The notes: generated from the letters alone by a model not told the origin. Numbered from the stretch's first letter, positions 11,638-23,197 are shown. The stretch: DNA of 55,785 nucleotides from Stagonosporopsis chrysanthemi (GCA_022560025.1 JAFISE010000191.1:1-55785); one strand, 5' to 3'. Program-made: numbers and translations.

Positions 11638-12408
11638 ATGCGAACCGTTCTCGCTACTCTCCTCCTTGCGCCGCTGGCCATCGCCGTGCACCACTCCCTG
11701 GCCACCTTCGAACCAGCGTTGGCGCCGCTTGAGCAGCTTACATCGCCCAACAACGAGACCAACGGCATCGACAGCATCGCTGAGTTGCTCAAGCGCCAGA
11801 ACTATATCTGTGGAAGCAGCAGCTATCAGTGCAGCAATGCGCCCAGCCTCTGCTGCCCGCGCAGCGCCCTCTGCTCCGCCGACAGCAACAACGTAGTCGG
11901 CTGCTGTCCGCAGGGCAAAGCCTGCACCGGTACCCTCGGCGCAACTGGCACGGCCGTCGCAACAGCATCGACCACCAGTCCCTTCGTGACGGCCTCCACG
12001 ACCGAATCCTTCAATCAAGCCACATCCGTCGCCGGTGGCGCATCAACGGTATCCAACGCCTTCTTTCCCTTCCCCTACATCGCCACCACTTACGCAGACG
12101 CAGCTGCCTGCTCCAGCGCTTATACGCGCTGCCAAAGCGATGCTGCGAGCTGTACGAATGCGCTGATTGGCGGCGCACAGGGCGTTACCATCAGCGCCCC
12201 CAATGGCGGTGCGACCATTACGGCGGTGCCGAGTTTGGGTGCGCAGAGCGCGAGCAGTATCTGCTCTAGTCTGAGCCAGGAGGCATGCTATGGGTTGCAA
12301 GTCCAGGCGTGTCAAGCGTTTGATGGCAGTGGCGCGGCGCCGACAAGGTGTGCAGGGTACGTCGGGGCAGTGGGCGTTGCACTGGGTGTTGCCGGGCAGC
12401 TGCTGTAA
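11638..12408 (+). CDS. Secreted cysteine-rich GPI-type surface protein
   Basis: A single exon encodes 256 residues. A signal peptide covers about residues 1-18 (MRTVLATLLLAPLAIAVHH). A granulin-like cysteine cluster follows at about 60-100, with CGSSSYQCSNAPSLCC and VVGCCPQGKACTG. Next come a Ser/Thr/Ala-rich spacer, a second cysteine set (residues about 150-240), and a hydrophobic C-terminal tail (GAVGVALGVAGQLL) preceded by small residues. That tail suits GPI attachment. The pattern is common in fungal cell-wall proteins of unknown function. The ATG at 11638 was chosen over upstream in-frame codons because only it puts the signal peptide at the N terminus. Extracellular location is well supported; any enzymatic role is not. 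Confidence 0.85.
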   Translation: MRTVLATLLLAPLAIAVHHSLATFEPALAPLEQLTSPNNETNGIDSIAELLKRQNYICGSSSYQCSNAPSLCCPRSALCSADSNNVVGCCPQGKACTGTLGATGTAVATASTTSPFVTASTTESFNQATSVAGGASTVSNAFFPFPYIATTYADAAACSSAYTRCQSDAASCTNALIGGAQGVTISAPNGGATITAVPSLGAQSASSICSSLSQEACYGLQVQACQAFDGSGAAPTRCAGYVGAVGVALGVAGQLL

Positions 12409-12741
12409 TGACATACAATCGGAAAGGTCACGGGAAGAGGTGGGAAATGTAATGCCTGGGTTTCTCATGTCCATACTTCAGCACGCCAACATGCGACTTT
12501 GGCTTCGGCCGCGGTATTGCAACTGCACACATGGCGTTATGGGAGCGTCTCCTTCATCTGACGACAAAGTCAATAGACAAACATCTTTAAGAACTGATAA
12601 CATCTACCCCCATACGTACTTCTCCCTAGCTCAGTCTATCGTGCACACGTCTCCACTCCAACCTGCTAGTGCGGCCCTAACACACTAGCCTACCGGCCCT
12701 GCGCAACACTTCATCTCTACACATCACATCAACGTCAACAC
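12409..12741. other. Intergenic and promoter region of the Rieske gene
   Basis: No coding frame is supported. The last 60 bp before the Rieske ATG are C/T- and CA-rich, as in many fungal 5' leaders. Confidence 0.4.
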
Positions 12742-13543
12742 ATGTTCAACCCCTTCTCGCGCGCCCCCCACGGCGGCGCAGCCTGGTTCAACGCCGGCCC
12801 CGTCTCCGCCTATCCCGACAACACGGGCGCGGATGGGCCGCTGGCGCAGCAGCGGAAGTGCGATGAGCTGTTCAAGCCGGGGTGTAGGGTGTTTCATGTC
12901 CCCAGAGAGGACGCGAGTGCAGCGACGAGCGTGGCGATTGATGAGTGGAAAGAGGAGGGGGCCGGGGATGCGAAGGATCAGGTCATGGTTTTTCGGTATG
13001 GGAAGAAGCTTGTTGCTGTGAACCATGTAGGTGATTTTCTTTTCGGGAGAGTTGGGTGGTGCATTCATGTTCACACTCTTCTCTATCTCGGAGACTTTGA
13101 GAGTGCGCGGTGTGTTTATTTTTGAAAAGCGTGGAGAGACATGCACCTTTCTGAGCGTGGGGTGGTCCTTGCTAATCTGTTGGCGCTGTTCTCCTTTCCC
13201 TCATTTTTTGTCGATCAAGTTCCCAGAATTAGCTAGCACGTCTTGCACTGAGGCTATGGTCCTTGTGAGCTGCTTGGGCAGTTGCGTAGCTGGTGCTGAC
13301 GAATGACAGGAATGCCCACACTCCTCATTCCCGCTCAGTAATGGCACTCCCTTCGATATAGAGGATTTTGGTGTCAAGCTGAGTGCAGGTATCTCGTGCC
13401 CGAAACATGATTGGAGTTTTGATCTGTTCACTGGACGGAGTGATAGGGGCAGCTATCGATTGCAGGTCTGGGAGACGCAGATCAGGAAGAGTGCGACTGG
13501 TGAAGAGGAGGTGTGGGTTAGAAGGAAGCAGAGAGTTGGGTAA
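12742..13543 (+). CDS. Single-domain Rieske [2Fe-2S] protein
   Basis: Two exons (12742-13026 and 13310-13543) give 172 residues. The cluster ligands are C97-x-H99 in ECPHSS and C125-x2-H128 in SCPKHDWSFDL, the canonical CxH/CxxH pair separated by 25 residues. The preceding block VMVFRYGKKLVAVNH is the usual strand before the first ligand. The protein has no signal peptide, no membrane anchor and no catalytic oxygenase domain, so it resembles a stand-alone soluble Rieske ferredoxin-like protein that passes electrons to an unknown partner. The 283-bp intron is far longer than others here. It splits the domain exactly before the first ligand, so both exons are needed. The frame across the junction is exact. 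Confidence 0.88.
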
Positions 13544-14172
13544 TGTATCTGTTCCAAGTACTTGACATGCATTGCGAAGATATTGTACGACCAGGATCGT
13601 ACAGAAACGATTATGGCAGCCTTGCATTTACCAATCGGTCATAGTCTTGGGAGCACGACACCATCTGATCCGGGCAACCTGTCCTGCTCAACATCCTCAA
13701 CACTCATCTCCATGTAACAGTTTGCATCTAGTCGAAAACGAATTAAAACATCTAAGCATCTCAACATGTTGCTACTGCTCAGATTGGACAGTTTAACCGA
13801 GTTGCAGCTGCTTGCGGTGAAGGTGGCCTGAGCACATCTAGCCAAGCATTCTTTGAGGCCAACATCAATACTCTCCTGCACAGATGACCTCTTTGACGGA
13901 CCTCCAGAATACGATTCTTTTGATGTTGATAGCGCAGTGAACCTATTGCCTATTGTCTAACACTAGTCAAGCTTTCGCACTGATCCCATTAGCCGACTTC
14001 CCTGTCTATGATCTGAGAGGTCGTCTCTCATAGGGGAACACGTAGGACACCGCCAAAGGTCTACTTGTAGCCTTAAAGTTCTAACTCAAGTAGGGATCCA
14101 CATACCAACGAAGCCCTAGTACCGCGTAACAGCGTATGAAGAATTGCAAGACAGCCATCGTCTCATCCAGTG
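13544..14172. other. Intergenic region, no supported gene
   Basis: Short frames without features are seen on both strands. The right half is the promoter of the cysteine-rich secreted protein. Confidence 0.4.
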
Positions 14173-14582
14173 ATGAGGATCTACAATATCCATATCACTT
14201 TGTTCGCGATAGCGACAGCGTCAACTAGCTACGCGGGTTATATGCCTGGAAGACGCTACTGTGGCTACCGCCTGCTGGACTGGGGTACGCTCTCTCCTAA
14301 CACGCGACCCGCCTCCGCTCTGCAAATGGTGCAAGCACTGACCGACCGCTAGGCTTCCCATACGAACAGCTTCAAGCAGAACTTCGGTGGTGGCATAAGT
14401 GCGATCAGCCATCCGGGGTGAGTGGTGCACTGTTCCGCGTCTATGAGACCTGGTACGGAAATTCGATTGTTTCGCTCGATGACTCGTGCTGTATGGGTTG
14501 TGAGAGTCAGGGTTTGTATAAGTGGGGTGATAATTGTGCGCCGAGGGCAGTGAATGTTACAGGCTGTGTGGTTTGTGAGTGA
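14173..14582 (+). CDS. Small secreted 8-cysteine protein, effector candidate
   Basis: Two exons (14173-14284 and 14353-14582) with a 68-bp GTACGC/CTAG intron give 113 residues. Residues 1-22 form a signal peptide (MRIYNIHITLFAIATASTSY). The mature part, about 90 residues, has eight cysteines, in RRYCGY, HKCDQ, DSCCMGCES, DNCAP and TGCVVCE, which could form four disulfides. It has five tryptophans and no known domain. Size, secretion, an even cysteine number and isolation from conserved genes fit the effector or antimicrobial small secreted proteins of plant-associated fungi; that role is inference. The first codon is the ATG at 14173, since the codon just before it is GTG. Confidence 0.75.
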
Positions 14583-15287
14583 GCCGCAGGCAGTTGATGG
14601 AAGATGAAACAAGATCACGGGTCAAGATGCGAGACTGGGGAGGGGTGTCTCTTTTCTTCTAGATCAACACTCGAGGAGGAAACATTTAATGCGCATTATC
14701 ATGCCATAAATAGGAAAAATAGCAGTGCAAAATTGTAACGGTTGGGCTCTGCCCAGGCCTACTCTGGTACGAGTTAGGATAGCTTGTGTATGGGCAGGCA
14801 TATAAGCAGCTCAGCCCACGTCAATAGTCAAAGCAGCGCAGTCCTCCCCTCTCTCTCTCTACACCGTTACAAATATGTATGTGCAGGAAGTTCGCGCATA
14901 CTAGGTTACTTCAGCCTTTTCAAATACAGCGATCTTTAAGACTTACATGCTTGAAAAATATCAATAATTTTCAATCACTCCATGGGAGAACCTTGCAATG
15001 TCACTGTGTACACTAGAAGCCTTCATACAATTCGAAAGTGGTGACATACAAAAGCAGGAGCCTTAGATCACCTATTGGCACACTTTCAAGGGACAACGTC
15101 ACAGAAATGATGAGAAGCAGAGCAACAGTGGGCTTGCACCAGCAGGCGAGTACGATTTAATTGCGGGTAGGTCAAACCAGGTTCTTGATTCAAAGGACCA
15201 ACTGATTCCAGGAGAAACACTTTGGAGCATAAACAGGTCTTCAGTTTTTGCTTGCAAAAGTCGCTTTTACGAGCTCAAGGTTTTGTT
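14583..15287. other. Intergenic region, no supported gene
   Basis: No frame with features is seen. A short CT run lies near 14850. The region separates the secreted protein from the alginate-lyase-like relic. Confidence 0.4.
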
Positions 15288-15690
15288 CTAATCATGTCGA
15301 TTGTTGATGAGCTCCTTTAGCGCGTAGTTGTACAGCAATACGTCATCTAAGTCAATGGCAAAGTTGAGCATAGCCTTGACACTCGCCATACCGTAGTTCG
15401 CCTAGCCCACAACTACAGACTAACGCGAGAACAGCCAGTATAGTGAGTTGAAACCCTCCTTACCGCCTTGCCAGGCGGAGCCGGATTCAATCCACTTGCC
15501 ACCATATCTAAGGATCTCAGCTGAATTGACGATCGAACCCCCCATCAAGGCCAATCAGAAGATACTGATCGATGCCGACAATTTTGATGAGGTTTGTACT
15601 CCATGTATAAATCATGGCTGACGCTTTGGTATAGTGTGCATCTTCTTGTATTATCCACCACGCTACAATGTATCAAATCTTAGTCCAATC
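15288..15690 (-). pseudogene. Relic of an alginate-lyase-like (chondroitin AC/alginate lyase fold) enzyme
   Basis: The minus strand reads KASAMIYTWSTNLIKIVGID, then VNSAEILRYGGKWIESGSAW, then FNSLYWLFSR, and ANYGMASVKAMLNFAIDL with LLYNYALKELINN. These follow in the correct order for the alpha/alpha-toroid alginate lyase family, which cleaves uronate-containing polysaccharides. The frame is interrupted by TAG at 15420-15422 and TAG at 15402-15404, each standing where the family pattern expects a residue; both are explained by CAG to TAG. A one-base shift occurs at a run of six G near 15560. The N-terminal two thirds and the C-terminal part are missing or unrecognisable. The family name is from memory of its pattern; the pseudogene status is read directly. 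Confidence 0.65.
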
Positions 15691-16012
15691 CTTATGGAAG
15701 TAATGTTTTCGTGCTGAGCGCATCTTGTCAAGCTGCACCAGCATCGGCTGCAAGAGTGGAGTAATTATTAACAACGCAGCGTGATAAAGTAGCCCTGTGC
15801 ATGCAGGTGAAAGTGTAGCTTTTACTCCACTAACGTCAGAATCATTGTGTAACGCTGATCAGCGCGGTCGATTTCAACAAGATCGTCAGCTCAAGATCTA
15901 TCGAGGCACTAAGAATCGAGGAGCAGTACTTAGCATCCCCGAAACGAAGGCAAGAACCACATCCAACTCAATTTTCCAACTCTTGCACGTAACTTCAAGC
16001 CTCTCTATCACT
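15691..16012. other. Upstream region of the signal-peptide mini-gene
   Basis: Possible further degraded sequence of the alginate-lyase-like relic lies at its left. The right part is the presumed promoter of the small secreted-protein frame. Nothing else is seen. Confidence 0.35.
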
Positions 16013-16270
16013 ATGAAGCTCTCCATTGTTCTCGTCAGTTTGATGGGCGCTGTTATCTTGGCTGCTCCCGCGCCTGTGCCCGAAGCAAACGCTGAGCCTA
16101 ATTTTTTGTAAGCAATATGGTGTGCCAAGAAGCCCTGGTGGCCAGTAAGATCTCATCGTGCCCTTGTGTGTAACAGAATCATGCTGCTCATAGGAAAAGG
16201 TATGCAAGAACGTTCACCCTCTTCCATCCATCCACCCCCCGCCGGTTCACCCACCTCCAGTGCACCCGCC
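16013..16270 (+). CDS. Small secreted protein with Pro/His repeats, gene model unresolved
   Basis: From ATG 16013 the frame encodes a clear signal peptide (MKLSIVLVSLMGAVILAAPA) and PVPEANAEPNFL before TAA at 16109-16111. That TAA overlaps a GTAAGC donor at 16108. About 100 bp later another frame reads three HPPPV/HPPPI units (about 16227-16271) and ends at TAA shortly after. Their third codon positions vary while the protein does not, which argues that this frame was under selection. No single canonical intron joins the two frames: acceptors at 16176 and 16193 both put the second part in a different frame. Either a small indel has broken the gene, or an exon boundary is non-canonical, or the product is just the short peptide. 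Confidence 0.4.
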
Positions 16271-16429
16271 ACCGATCAACTCTCACCTATACTAAGGTTT
16301 CTGACACGTTGCATCACTACACATTGTTTTGGACCTATTATGGCCAGTACTCTAGCATGTGTAATACCCTTCAAGACAGACGTCTCTCAAAGAAATTCAT
16401 GTATATACTAGCCCATTACACTCCTTAAC

Positions 16430-16951
16430 ACCTCAATTGAATGTATGATTCTTCATTTGATGTGCCTTTACATTCTTGTTGTTCGCAACCATCTGGTGAT
16501 AATGACGAGTGGTAAAGAAGTGCTGCGATATTTGTTGCGGTGCAAGTCGGCCCTACAGGCCTTGATCGTCACTCCTGTAACTCTCCTGGACTAGCACATC
16601 TCAGAGCATGTATATATTGACGCTCCCTAGCTAGAAAGTAACACAAGCGCAGTTTTCCATCATTTTCAGCAGCTGCTTACGCTGCAACAATATATAACCG
16701 TGCAGGCAGCGGGAGTGGTTGATTCAGACCCAAATGATAAGCGATGAGTAGCGCTTGTGATACGGCATTGCAGTAAATGATTGCTGGCATGTAATGCTGC
16801 CTTTTAGTAGACCTCGAAGTATGGATGCTTTGCCGCTTTCGTGTCTGTTCAGACTGAGAAAAACTGTACCATGTCTATTTGGAGAAAACATCTTGACCAC
16901 TACTGTATCGTGCCCGTATCTCCTTGTCAGATCTGGCTGATCTTCGAACTT
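16430..16951. other. Intergenic region, no supported gene
   Basis: No frame with features is seen. This is the 3' flank of the CYP505 gene on the minus strand. Confidence 0.4.
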
Positions 16952-19900
16952 CTAAGCAAACACATCCGTCGCGAACCTACTGCATGTTAGCCATGGGATT
17001 TCGGAGGGTATGACGTGTGTACTGACCTCTCGTTTCTCAGGCCTTCAAACCACTCACGTGCCTTCTCGTCGTCTATCTCTCGACCCAGCTCTTCTGCTTT
17101 CACCTCTTTTGCAATTTTGATCAAAGTCTCTTGGGAGGCATCGCCAACATCTCTACTACCGCAAACAAACAGCTTGGCGCCAGCCTCAAAAAGCTTGACG
17201 ATCTCATCACGGTCGTGGTACAGGCGGTCTTGGACGTACTTGCACCCCTCTGATTGATCGGAGGCCCGAGAGAAGGCAAATCGTAAGGACACTGCACCAA
17301 GCTGCTCCCAGCGCTTCAGTAGATCGGCATAGAGGAGGTCGCTATCGGGACTGTGGCATCCGAAGAACAGAAGAGCAGGTGCAAGCTCGCGACCGGCAGC
17401 AAGCTGAGCCGCACGCTCTTGAATGAAGCCTCGGAAGGGTGCAAGACCTGCATAAGTTTAGCCACGAGTCTTTTGGGGTGGTTTGGAGAATTTGGAAACA
17501 TACCTGTACCAGCAGCAATCATGATCACCGGTACGTTCTTCGAGTCCTTAGGCAAGTGGAATGCCTGGTGGCTCGATCTGACGCTCACGTGTAGCTTGTC
17601 ACCCTTTGCAAGGTTCGATAAGTAGTTCGTGGCAACACCAACGAAGCGACCTTGACCGCTCAGGGCTGGCTGATCAACAACGGCGTAGGTCAGCGTGACG
17701 CTGTTCGGATTCCAAAGCGGCGAGGAAGAGATCGAATACTGGCGTATGCGCATAGGAGGCTGCATCTTAAGAAATACGCCAAGTGGCAGTTGAACTGAGG
17801 GGAACCGCTCGAGTAGATCCAATACTGAAACCCGCTTGGCCGTAATCTCATCGGCAAAACCATCTTCTGTAAGGCGTAACAGCTCCTTCCGAGCAGCATC
17901 ATCGCGTGTTGCTTCTGCCAGAGCATGCACATTACGCTTGCTGGCCGGCTGTGCAAGCTCTACGTACGCCCCAAACACATCAGTCGCACTAATAGGCTGG
18001 TTAACGGGTAGTGTAGTTGGTCCTGCGGAAGAGAGGGTGAGCATGCTATCCCATGACAACCCAAAATATATCATGGCGCGATGAATGTTCTCTTTCGGAT
18101 TTAGAGGCAGGATTGCAAGATAATCGCCGGCGGAGTACGTCATGTCCGATGGAAGGCTGATTTCGATGTGTCGTTTCTCAGACACACCAGAGCCTGAAAG
18201 AATCTTCACCTCTTCAACACGGGCCTCGCGAACATCCTGACGCAATATTGAAGATCGAGGTGTCGAGATCTCGACATCAAGAGTGGTTTCTAACGAGCCC
18301 TCGCCCTCGGCCTCCGAGGAGCCATATTTCTCTCGTACAGCTGGCCAGAAGACCTGGTCTTCCCAGGTCTCGAAGTCGGTGAAGATGTCACCTTGGGCAG
18401 CATCTGCAGAGCCCATCTCCACAAGGCGAGTGGCGCCGGCTTTTTCGAGTTCCTGGTTGAGAAACTTTGGAATCTTATGGAACGTCTTCGCCCAGTCATG
18501 GTGGCCACAACCAAAGACTGCGTAATTGACATCTTTAAGCTCATCTTCCTGCAATGTACCCACCCATTGCACGAAGTGTGTGGCGTTGTCGGCTGGCTGC
18601 CCTTCGTATGAAGCTGTGACGATTACTACAGGCCTGTCGGTCGGCAGGTTGTCCTTGGCGGTGTCAAGAGTGTCGACGATATCGGCCCTGAAGCCATGAT
18701 TCGCAGCATCGCTAGCTAGTCTGTTGGCTAGAGCTTCGCATGTACCGCTGTTGGAACCGTAGTAGATGGATATTGGCTTGCCTTTCGCCAAAGCCTCTTT
18801 GCGCACTTGCGGTGTTCCGTTTGCTTGTGGAGGATCGTTAAGCGTGGCTGTGGCGAGCGAGCGCTCGAGTGCGGTGGCTGACACGCCGCTACGAAGATGC
18901 GCACGCATGTAGAAGCCTTTCGGCTTGATGGTGAGGGTCTGCTTGATTTGAAGTTGGTATGATGGATCGTCCATGGAGAAGTTGAAATTTTGCAAAAGCA
19001 TCGCCATGACCAAGAGAGCTTCTTGCCATGCGAACGGCCGACCAATGCAACCTCTCATGCCATTTCCGAATGGCTTCCAGCTGTTTGGAAATTCTTTCTC
19101 ACGACGATTGAACTCTTCATCGAGCATTCGTTCTGGGCGGAACTCTTCTGCATCCTCTCCATATACGGCAGGATCGCGGTGGATCTTGGAAAAGAGCGCA
19201 AGAAGCGGCGTGTTAGCCTTTACCGGATACTTGCCACCAATTACAGTATCTTCTTTCGCGGTGATGAATACCGATGGTGCTGTGGGCGATAGGCGCAGAG
19301 ACTCTCGTAACACTGCATTCAGGTACGGCAGCTTGGTGAGATGATCCACTGTTATCGGGTCCTTTCCGATTACGCTGTCGACTTCTTTTTGTGCTGCTTC
19401 GTATGCAGCAGCATTCTTAAGAAGGTAATACCACGTAAAAGAGAGAAGACCCGATGTTGTCTCGTGCCCAGCAATCAGGAACGTGATCATGTTGTCAACT
19501 ACGCTGTCTTCCTAGGTATCGTCAGTCGCGGCAATTTAATGCTTGGGCTGGAGTACTCACCGACATGTTCTTTCCTGTTCTAGGATCGACACCTTTCAAC
19601 ATCCCGTTGAGGAGGTCTTTTTTGTCTGTTGGATTCTGCTTGCGGTTGTTGATAACGTCGAAGCTAGTTTTCCGCAAAAGCTCGATATCGTCCTGATACT
19701 TTTGGGTTTCGGCACGGTAAAACATCTGTGTAACCACATCTCTTCGGGCACGGTCGCCACTGACTTTCAAGAAGTCTGCCATGGCTTGAATCATGGGGTG
19801 CATGCTCTCTGAGTAGTATGAGTTAAAGCGATAGTCCATTGCGCACAGCGCGATGGTATCCAGCGTCAGCCTTGTGAAGTCATCCGTGACTTTGATTTGG

Positions 19901-20371
19901 TGGTCGGGCCCATGACGTGCCCATTTCATGACAAGCTGCGAAGCAATGTCGTGCATCTCCGGGTACATATTGCGGATTGCTAGAGGGCCAAGTTGAGGAA
20001 GTAGAACTCGATGCGCGATGCCCCAATTCTCTTCTTCCGGACCTCGCGCTGTGAACAATCCATCGTGCACACCATTTCGAACTTGCTGTAGTGCAGATGC
20101 GATGGTTTTGGAAAAGCGCTCTTCATCGCAGATCTCGTTCATAAACTCCTGTGAGCTGATGACGATACGGTCTTGGCCTGCAAGGCTGAATTTCCAAAGT
20201 GGACCTGCTTGTGTCAGCTCGTCGCGACTGCAGTCTCGTTTAGATCGAGGTACCGTATGTGTCTGTGAGGTTGCAGAGCGACTGTATGGGATTCTCGGCA
20301 TCAATATCTGAAATGTTGCCTATGAACGGTAGACCTGGAGGGCCAGGAATAGTCGCACCATCTGAGGCCAT
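16952..20371 (-). CDS. CYP505-type self-sufficient P450:reductase fusion (fatty-acid hydroxylase)
   Basis: Five exons (20254-20371, 19561-20204, 17504-19511, 17027-17447, 16952-16979) with introns of 47-56 bp give 1072 residues, the usual length. The N-terminal P450 has PGPPGLPFIGN near residue 10, the I-helix AGHETTS, ESLR near 324-327 and the heme loop FGNGMRGCIGRPFA with ligand Cys about 409. A linker leads to a flavodoxin/FMN domain from about 500 (YYGSNSGTCEALANRLA), then FAD binding (RQYSISSSP) and the NADPH-binding end (FVCGSRDVG). These are the parts of P450foxy/BM3-like enzymes that hydroxylate fatty acids near the omega end using NADPH without a separate reductase. The first exon encodes the proline-rich hinge without a membrane anchor, so the protein should be soluble or peripheral. 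The last exon is only 28 nt. All junctions keep frame and no break was seen. Confidence 0.95.
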
Positions 20372-21611
20372 GATTGGAGTGTAGAGAAGATGGGATTGCG
20401 ATGAGGAAGAAGGTCCGGCAGACTTGTAAAGGAAGGTTGAAGGTAAATTCTTCAGCTCGCCCTAAGCGGCGTCGGAGGTTATTTATCTCGTCCACGCATG
20501 AAACGGCAGCACAGGTGACGCACTGCACACACCGCAGCTCTTGCAGATTGCCTCGCATTCACCGAGAAGGTTTTTGGCGCACAATGATGGCTACTCAACT
20601 GATACCTCGGTCGGTGTTGACAGACGCATGGGCGCTGATTGGCTATGGCTTCAACTTCTTTCGGAAAGGTCGCCCTCGTCGGCCGACGGAGCATCGGAGC
20701 AAGCCCCGGAAGTCGGACTGCACAAGAGCTCCGTTACTGTGTGTTGCAGCGCTGAATCTGGACAGGTCCGTGAGGTGTTGCAGAGTGTGTCGAATCTTGT
20801 TGAGTAAAAAGGGTGAACAGCCGGCGTCGCGGTGGGATGGATCTCGGAGGCCATCGATCAGGCAGGACAGAGCTGGTCGATGTTGATTGGATCCCACCCA
20901 GCTGGAGGTCATGTTTACGTGTATCAGATCAGCAGCACGATATTGACCATCTCTTGCCCGCAATAGTTCACGACGCTTGCTGTGAGATACAAATAGAATG
21001 GCACCAGGTTTGGGTTGCGCCTCATGCTCTTTGTGGACGTCGACAACAAATGAAAGCACAACCGCTCCGCGAACCCAATTGCGGTCAGACCAGCTACATT
21101 CATGCGTCTCTCATTGCCAACGGCTGCGCGGCTTAATTCGTTAATGCTCCTTCGTGGAAGCAGCTGACAGCAGAATAGCAAGTTGGTAGGTCCGGGGTTG
21201 GCAGTGTGATCATCTTGTTCAGCTTCTAAGGTGCCTGATCAATGTTGGCGCCTCTTGTTGCTCAATTAACAAACTTCAATTGACGATATTGCAGCATCAT
21301 GCGGGCCGTGAACAAGCTCGAGAACTGTTCGCTACGTAGTGTCATTGGAGAGTCCTTAACGCTCAAGAGCCTGTAGAGTGGGCTGCTTCGTCAAGTCGTA
21401 CACGCAAAAAGATATCAGTGACCCCATTGGCGTTGAAGTGAAGGTGAGCGCCGACGTCGATGGATCCAAGGTGAGCTCTTCCAATCTTGAGTCACGTGTC
21501 AATGCGTTCGCTACAGGGTCCAATCAGCCTAGCCTTTATCTGCTTCAGTGCAGCGCGTCGTCGACCTTCAACATCACCTCGCTTGAGCACCCGAATGCTT
21601 TTACACACAAG
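20372..21611. promoter_or_regulatory. Divergent promoter region of CYP505 and F-box genes
   Basis: About 1.2 kb lies between the starts of two divergent genes. Several short frames occur on both strands but none has features or consistent splice sites. A GTG-initiated extension of the F-box frame to 21378 exists but has no ATG. Confidence 0.4.
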
Positions 21612-23197
21612 ATGGTGTTGACCCGAGCTCAGCAGAAACGCAAAGCTGCTGGAGAGCCCATTTACATCGCCCCTCGCGCTCGCAAAGCCTCCCGAAGACA
21701 GGCCATCACGCGCATCACTACTCTGCCCGACGAGCTCATCCTGGAGATAATTGGTCAGCTCCGCCATGCAAGGGGACGACTACTCACCTTGCACTCTCTC
21801 TGTCTTGTCAATCGACGCTTCAATATTGTGGCCACACCGTCACTGTATGAAGTCGTTCAGTTTGATGATGACACAATGCCATCATTCCCTCTCTTTCTTA
21901 TGACCACTGCGAAGGCTCCGGCTTTATCGTCGCTCACCAAAGTCTTTCGGTGGAATACGCAATCTAATTACGTTGCGTGCGATTACCTCAACAACACCGC
22001 GTTAGTCAGTCAAAGTTCCTTTAGGACATACCAAGACAGGTTGCTTGATGCCCTGAGAGCTGGTGAGCATGAGGTTTTCATCGCAATCGCTCTTTACCTA
22101 ATGCCAAATCTCTCAAAGTTTGAGTACTGGCCGCAAGATCCACCCAGCATCAACCCTGACGATCCTCCTGCTCACCTGCAGTATCTGCTCACATCCACTC
22201 GAAAAGCCTCACAAGCGATGACCGGCCATTTCACATGCCTCTCGTCTCTCTCGCTAACATTCGATGCTGAGAATGCCAGTCACATCTCAGCTTTGTTCAA
22301 TCTACCGTCGCTTCGTTCCTTGTATTTGGATAGCTGTTCAAGCGAGATAACGGTGTTCAGCAACGCACTGACGAACGTTTCGAAAGTCTTGGAGAATTGG
22401 GAATGTCCTATGAGGACATCTCCAATCATCAGGCTCTCGGTCCGCGCCGATCTTCCCTGCGAGATTGTCGATATCATGTTGAAGAGTTGCGCCTCTCTGC
22501 AGAGGCTCTGGTTCAACGCTGTTATTGAGTTGGACAAGCAACCATTTTGGATGCGGACAGTAGGGAACTCATTGTTACAGCACTCACAGTCGCTACATCA
22601 TTTATCGTTCAATGGTAGCCGATATGATTGGCCGGAACTGGGATCGCTTTCTGGCCAGCTCAAACACCTTGGGTCGTTCCCAAAGCTTGCGAGCTTCGTC
22701 GGTCCATTATCATTGCTCCTGAATCCTACCGAACTGCAGGGAGGCAACCAGCTTGCTGCTTTGGCTCAAATACTCCGGTCCGAGATCGTCATCTTGTGTC
22801 TCGAAGTTCCCTCGACATGGAACGGTCATCTACTATGCGAAGTAACTGATCCCACGGCGCATCTTGTGTTCCCACACCTGAAGGGTCTATACATTCGCAT
22901 ACTTATGGAAGAGTCCGTTGCAACAAATGTGGAGCACATTATTGCCCTGGAGCACTACTTTGAGAAGACCGATATAGACTTTGATTACCAACTGGACTAC
23001 TGGGGAGTGCCTGACAGTCGTATGTCTTGTACCCCTCTTGCGTATGATTTCACTAAGCATCTACAGCATTCGAAATCATCCTCGAAGAACTAAGAGCATC
23101 CGGACCAAATGGGGAAAGATTTGCCGAGCATGCGTGGGATGGCGTAAACGATGACATTGCTTCATCATGGAGTAGGATAGATGGCTTACACGAGTAG
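21612..23197 (+). CDS. F-box protein
   Basis: Two exons (21612-23019 and 23067-23197) with a 47-bp GTATGT/TACAG intron give 512 residues. Splicing replaces an early stop in the unspliced frame with a longer C terminus ending SRIDGLHE, which supports the intron. Residues about 36-85 form the F-box (ITTLPDELILEIIGQL, then LCLVNRRFNIVATPSLYE), which would bind Skp1 in an SCF ubiquitin ligase. The rest has irregular leucine-rich segments (FTCLSSLSLTFD, LPSLRSLYLDSCSS) typical of substrate-recognition parts. The substrate is unknown. The N terminus is basic (RAQQKRKAAG, RARKASRRQ) and may direct the protein to the nucleus. Confidence 0.85.

Noticed and set aside
20374..20886. 170-codon plus frame upstream of the F-box gene
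   Set aside because: Overlaps the start region of CYP505 on the other strand, is Arg/Cys-rich without domain, and no ATG-intron model supports it.
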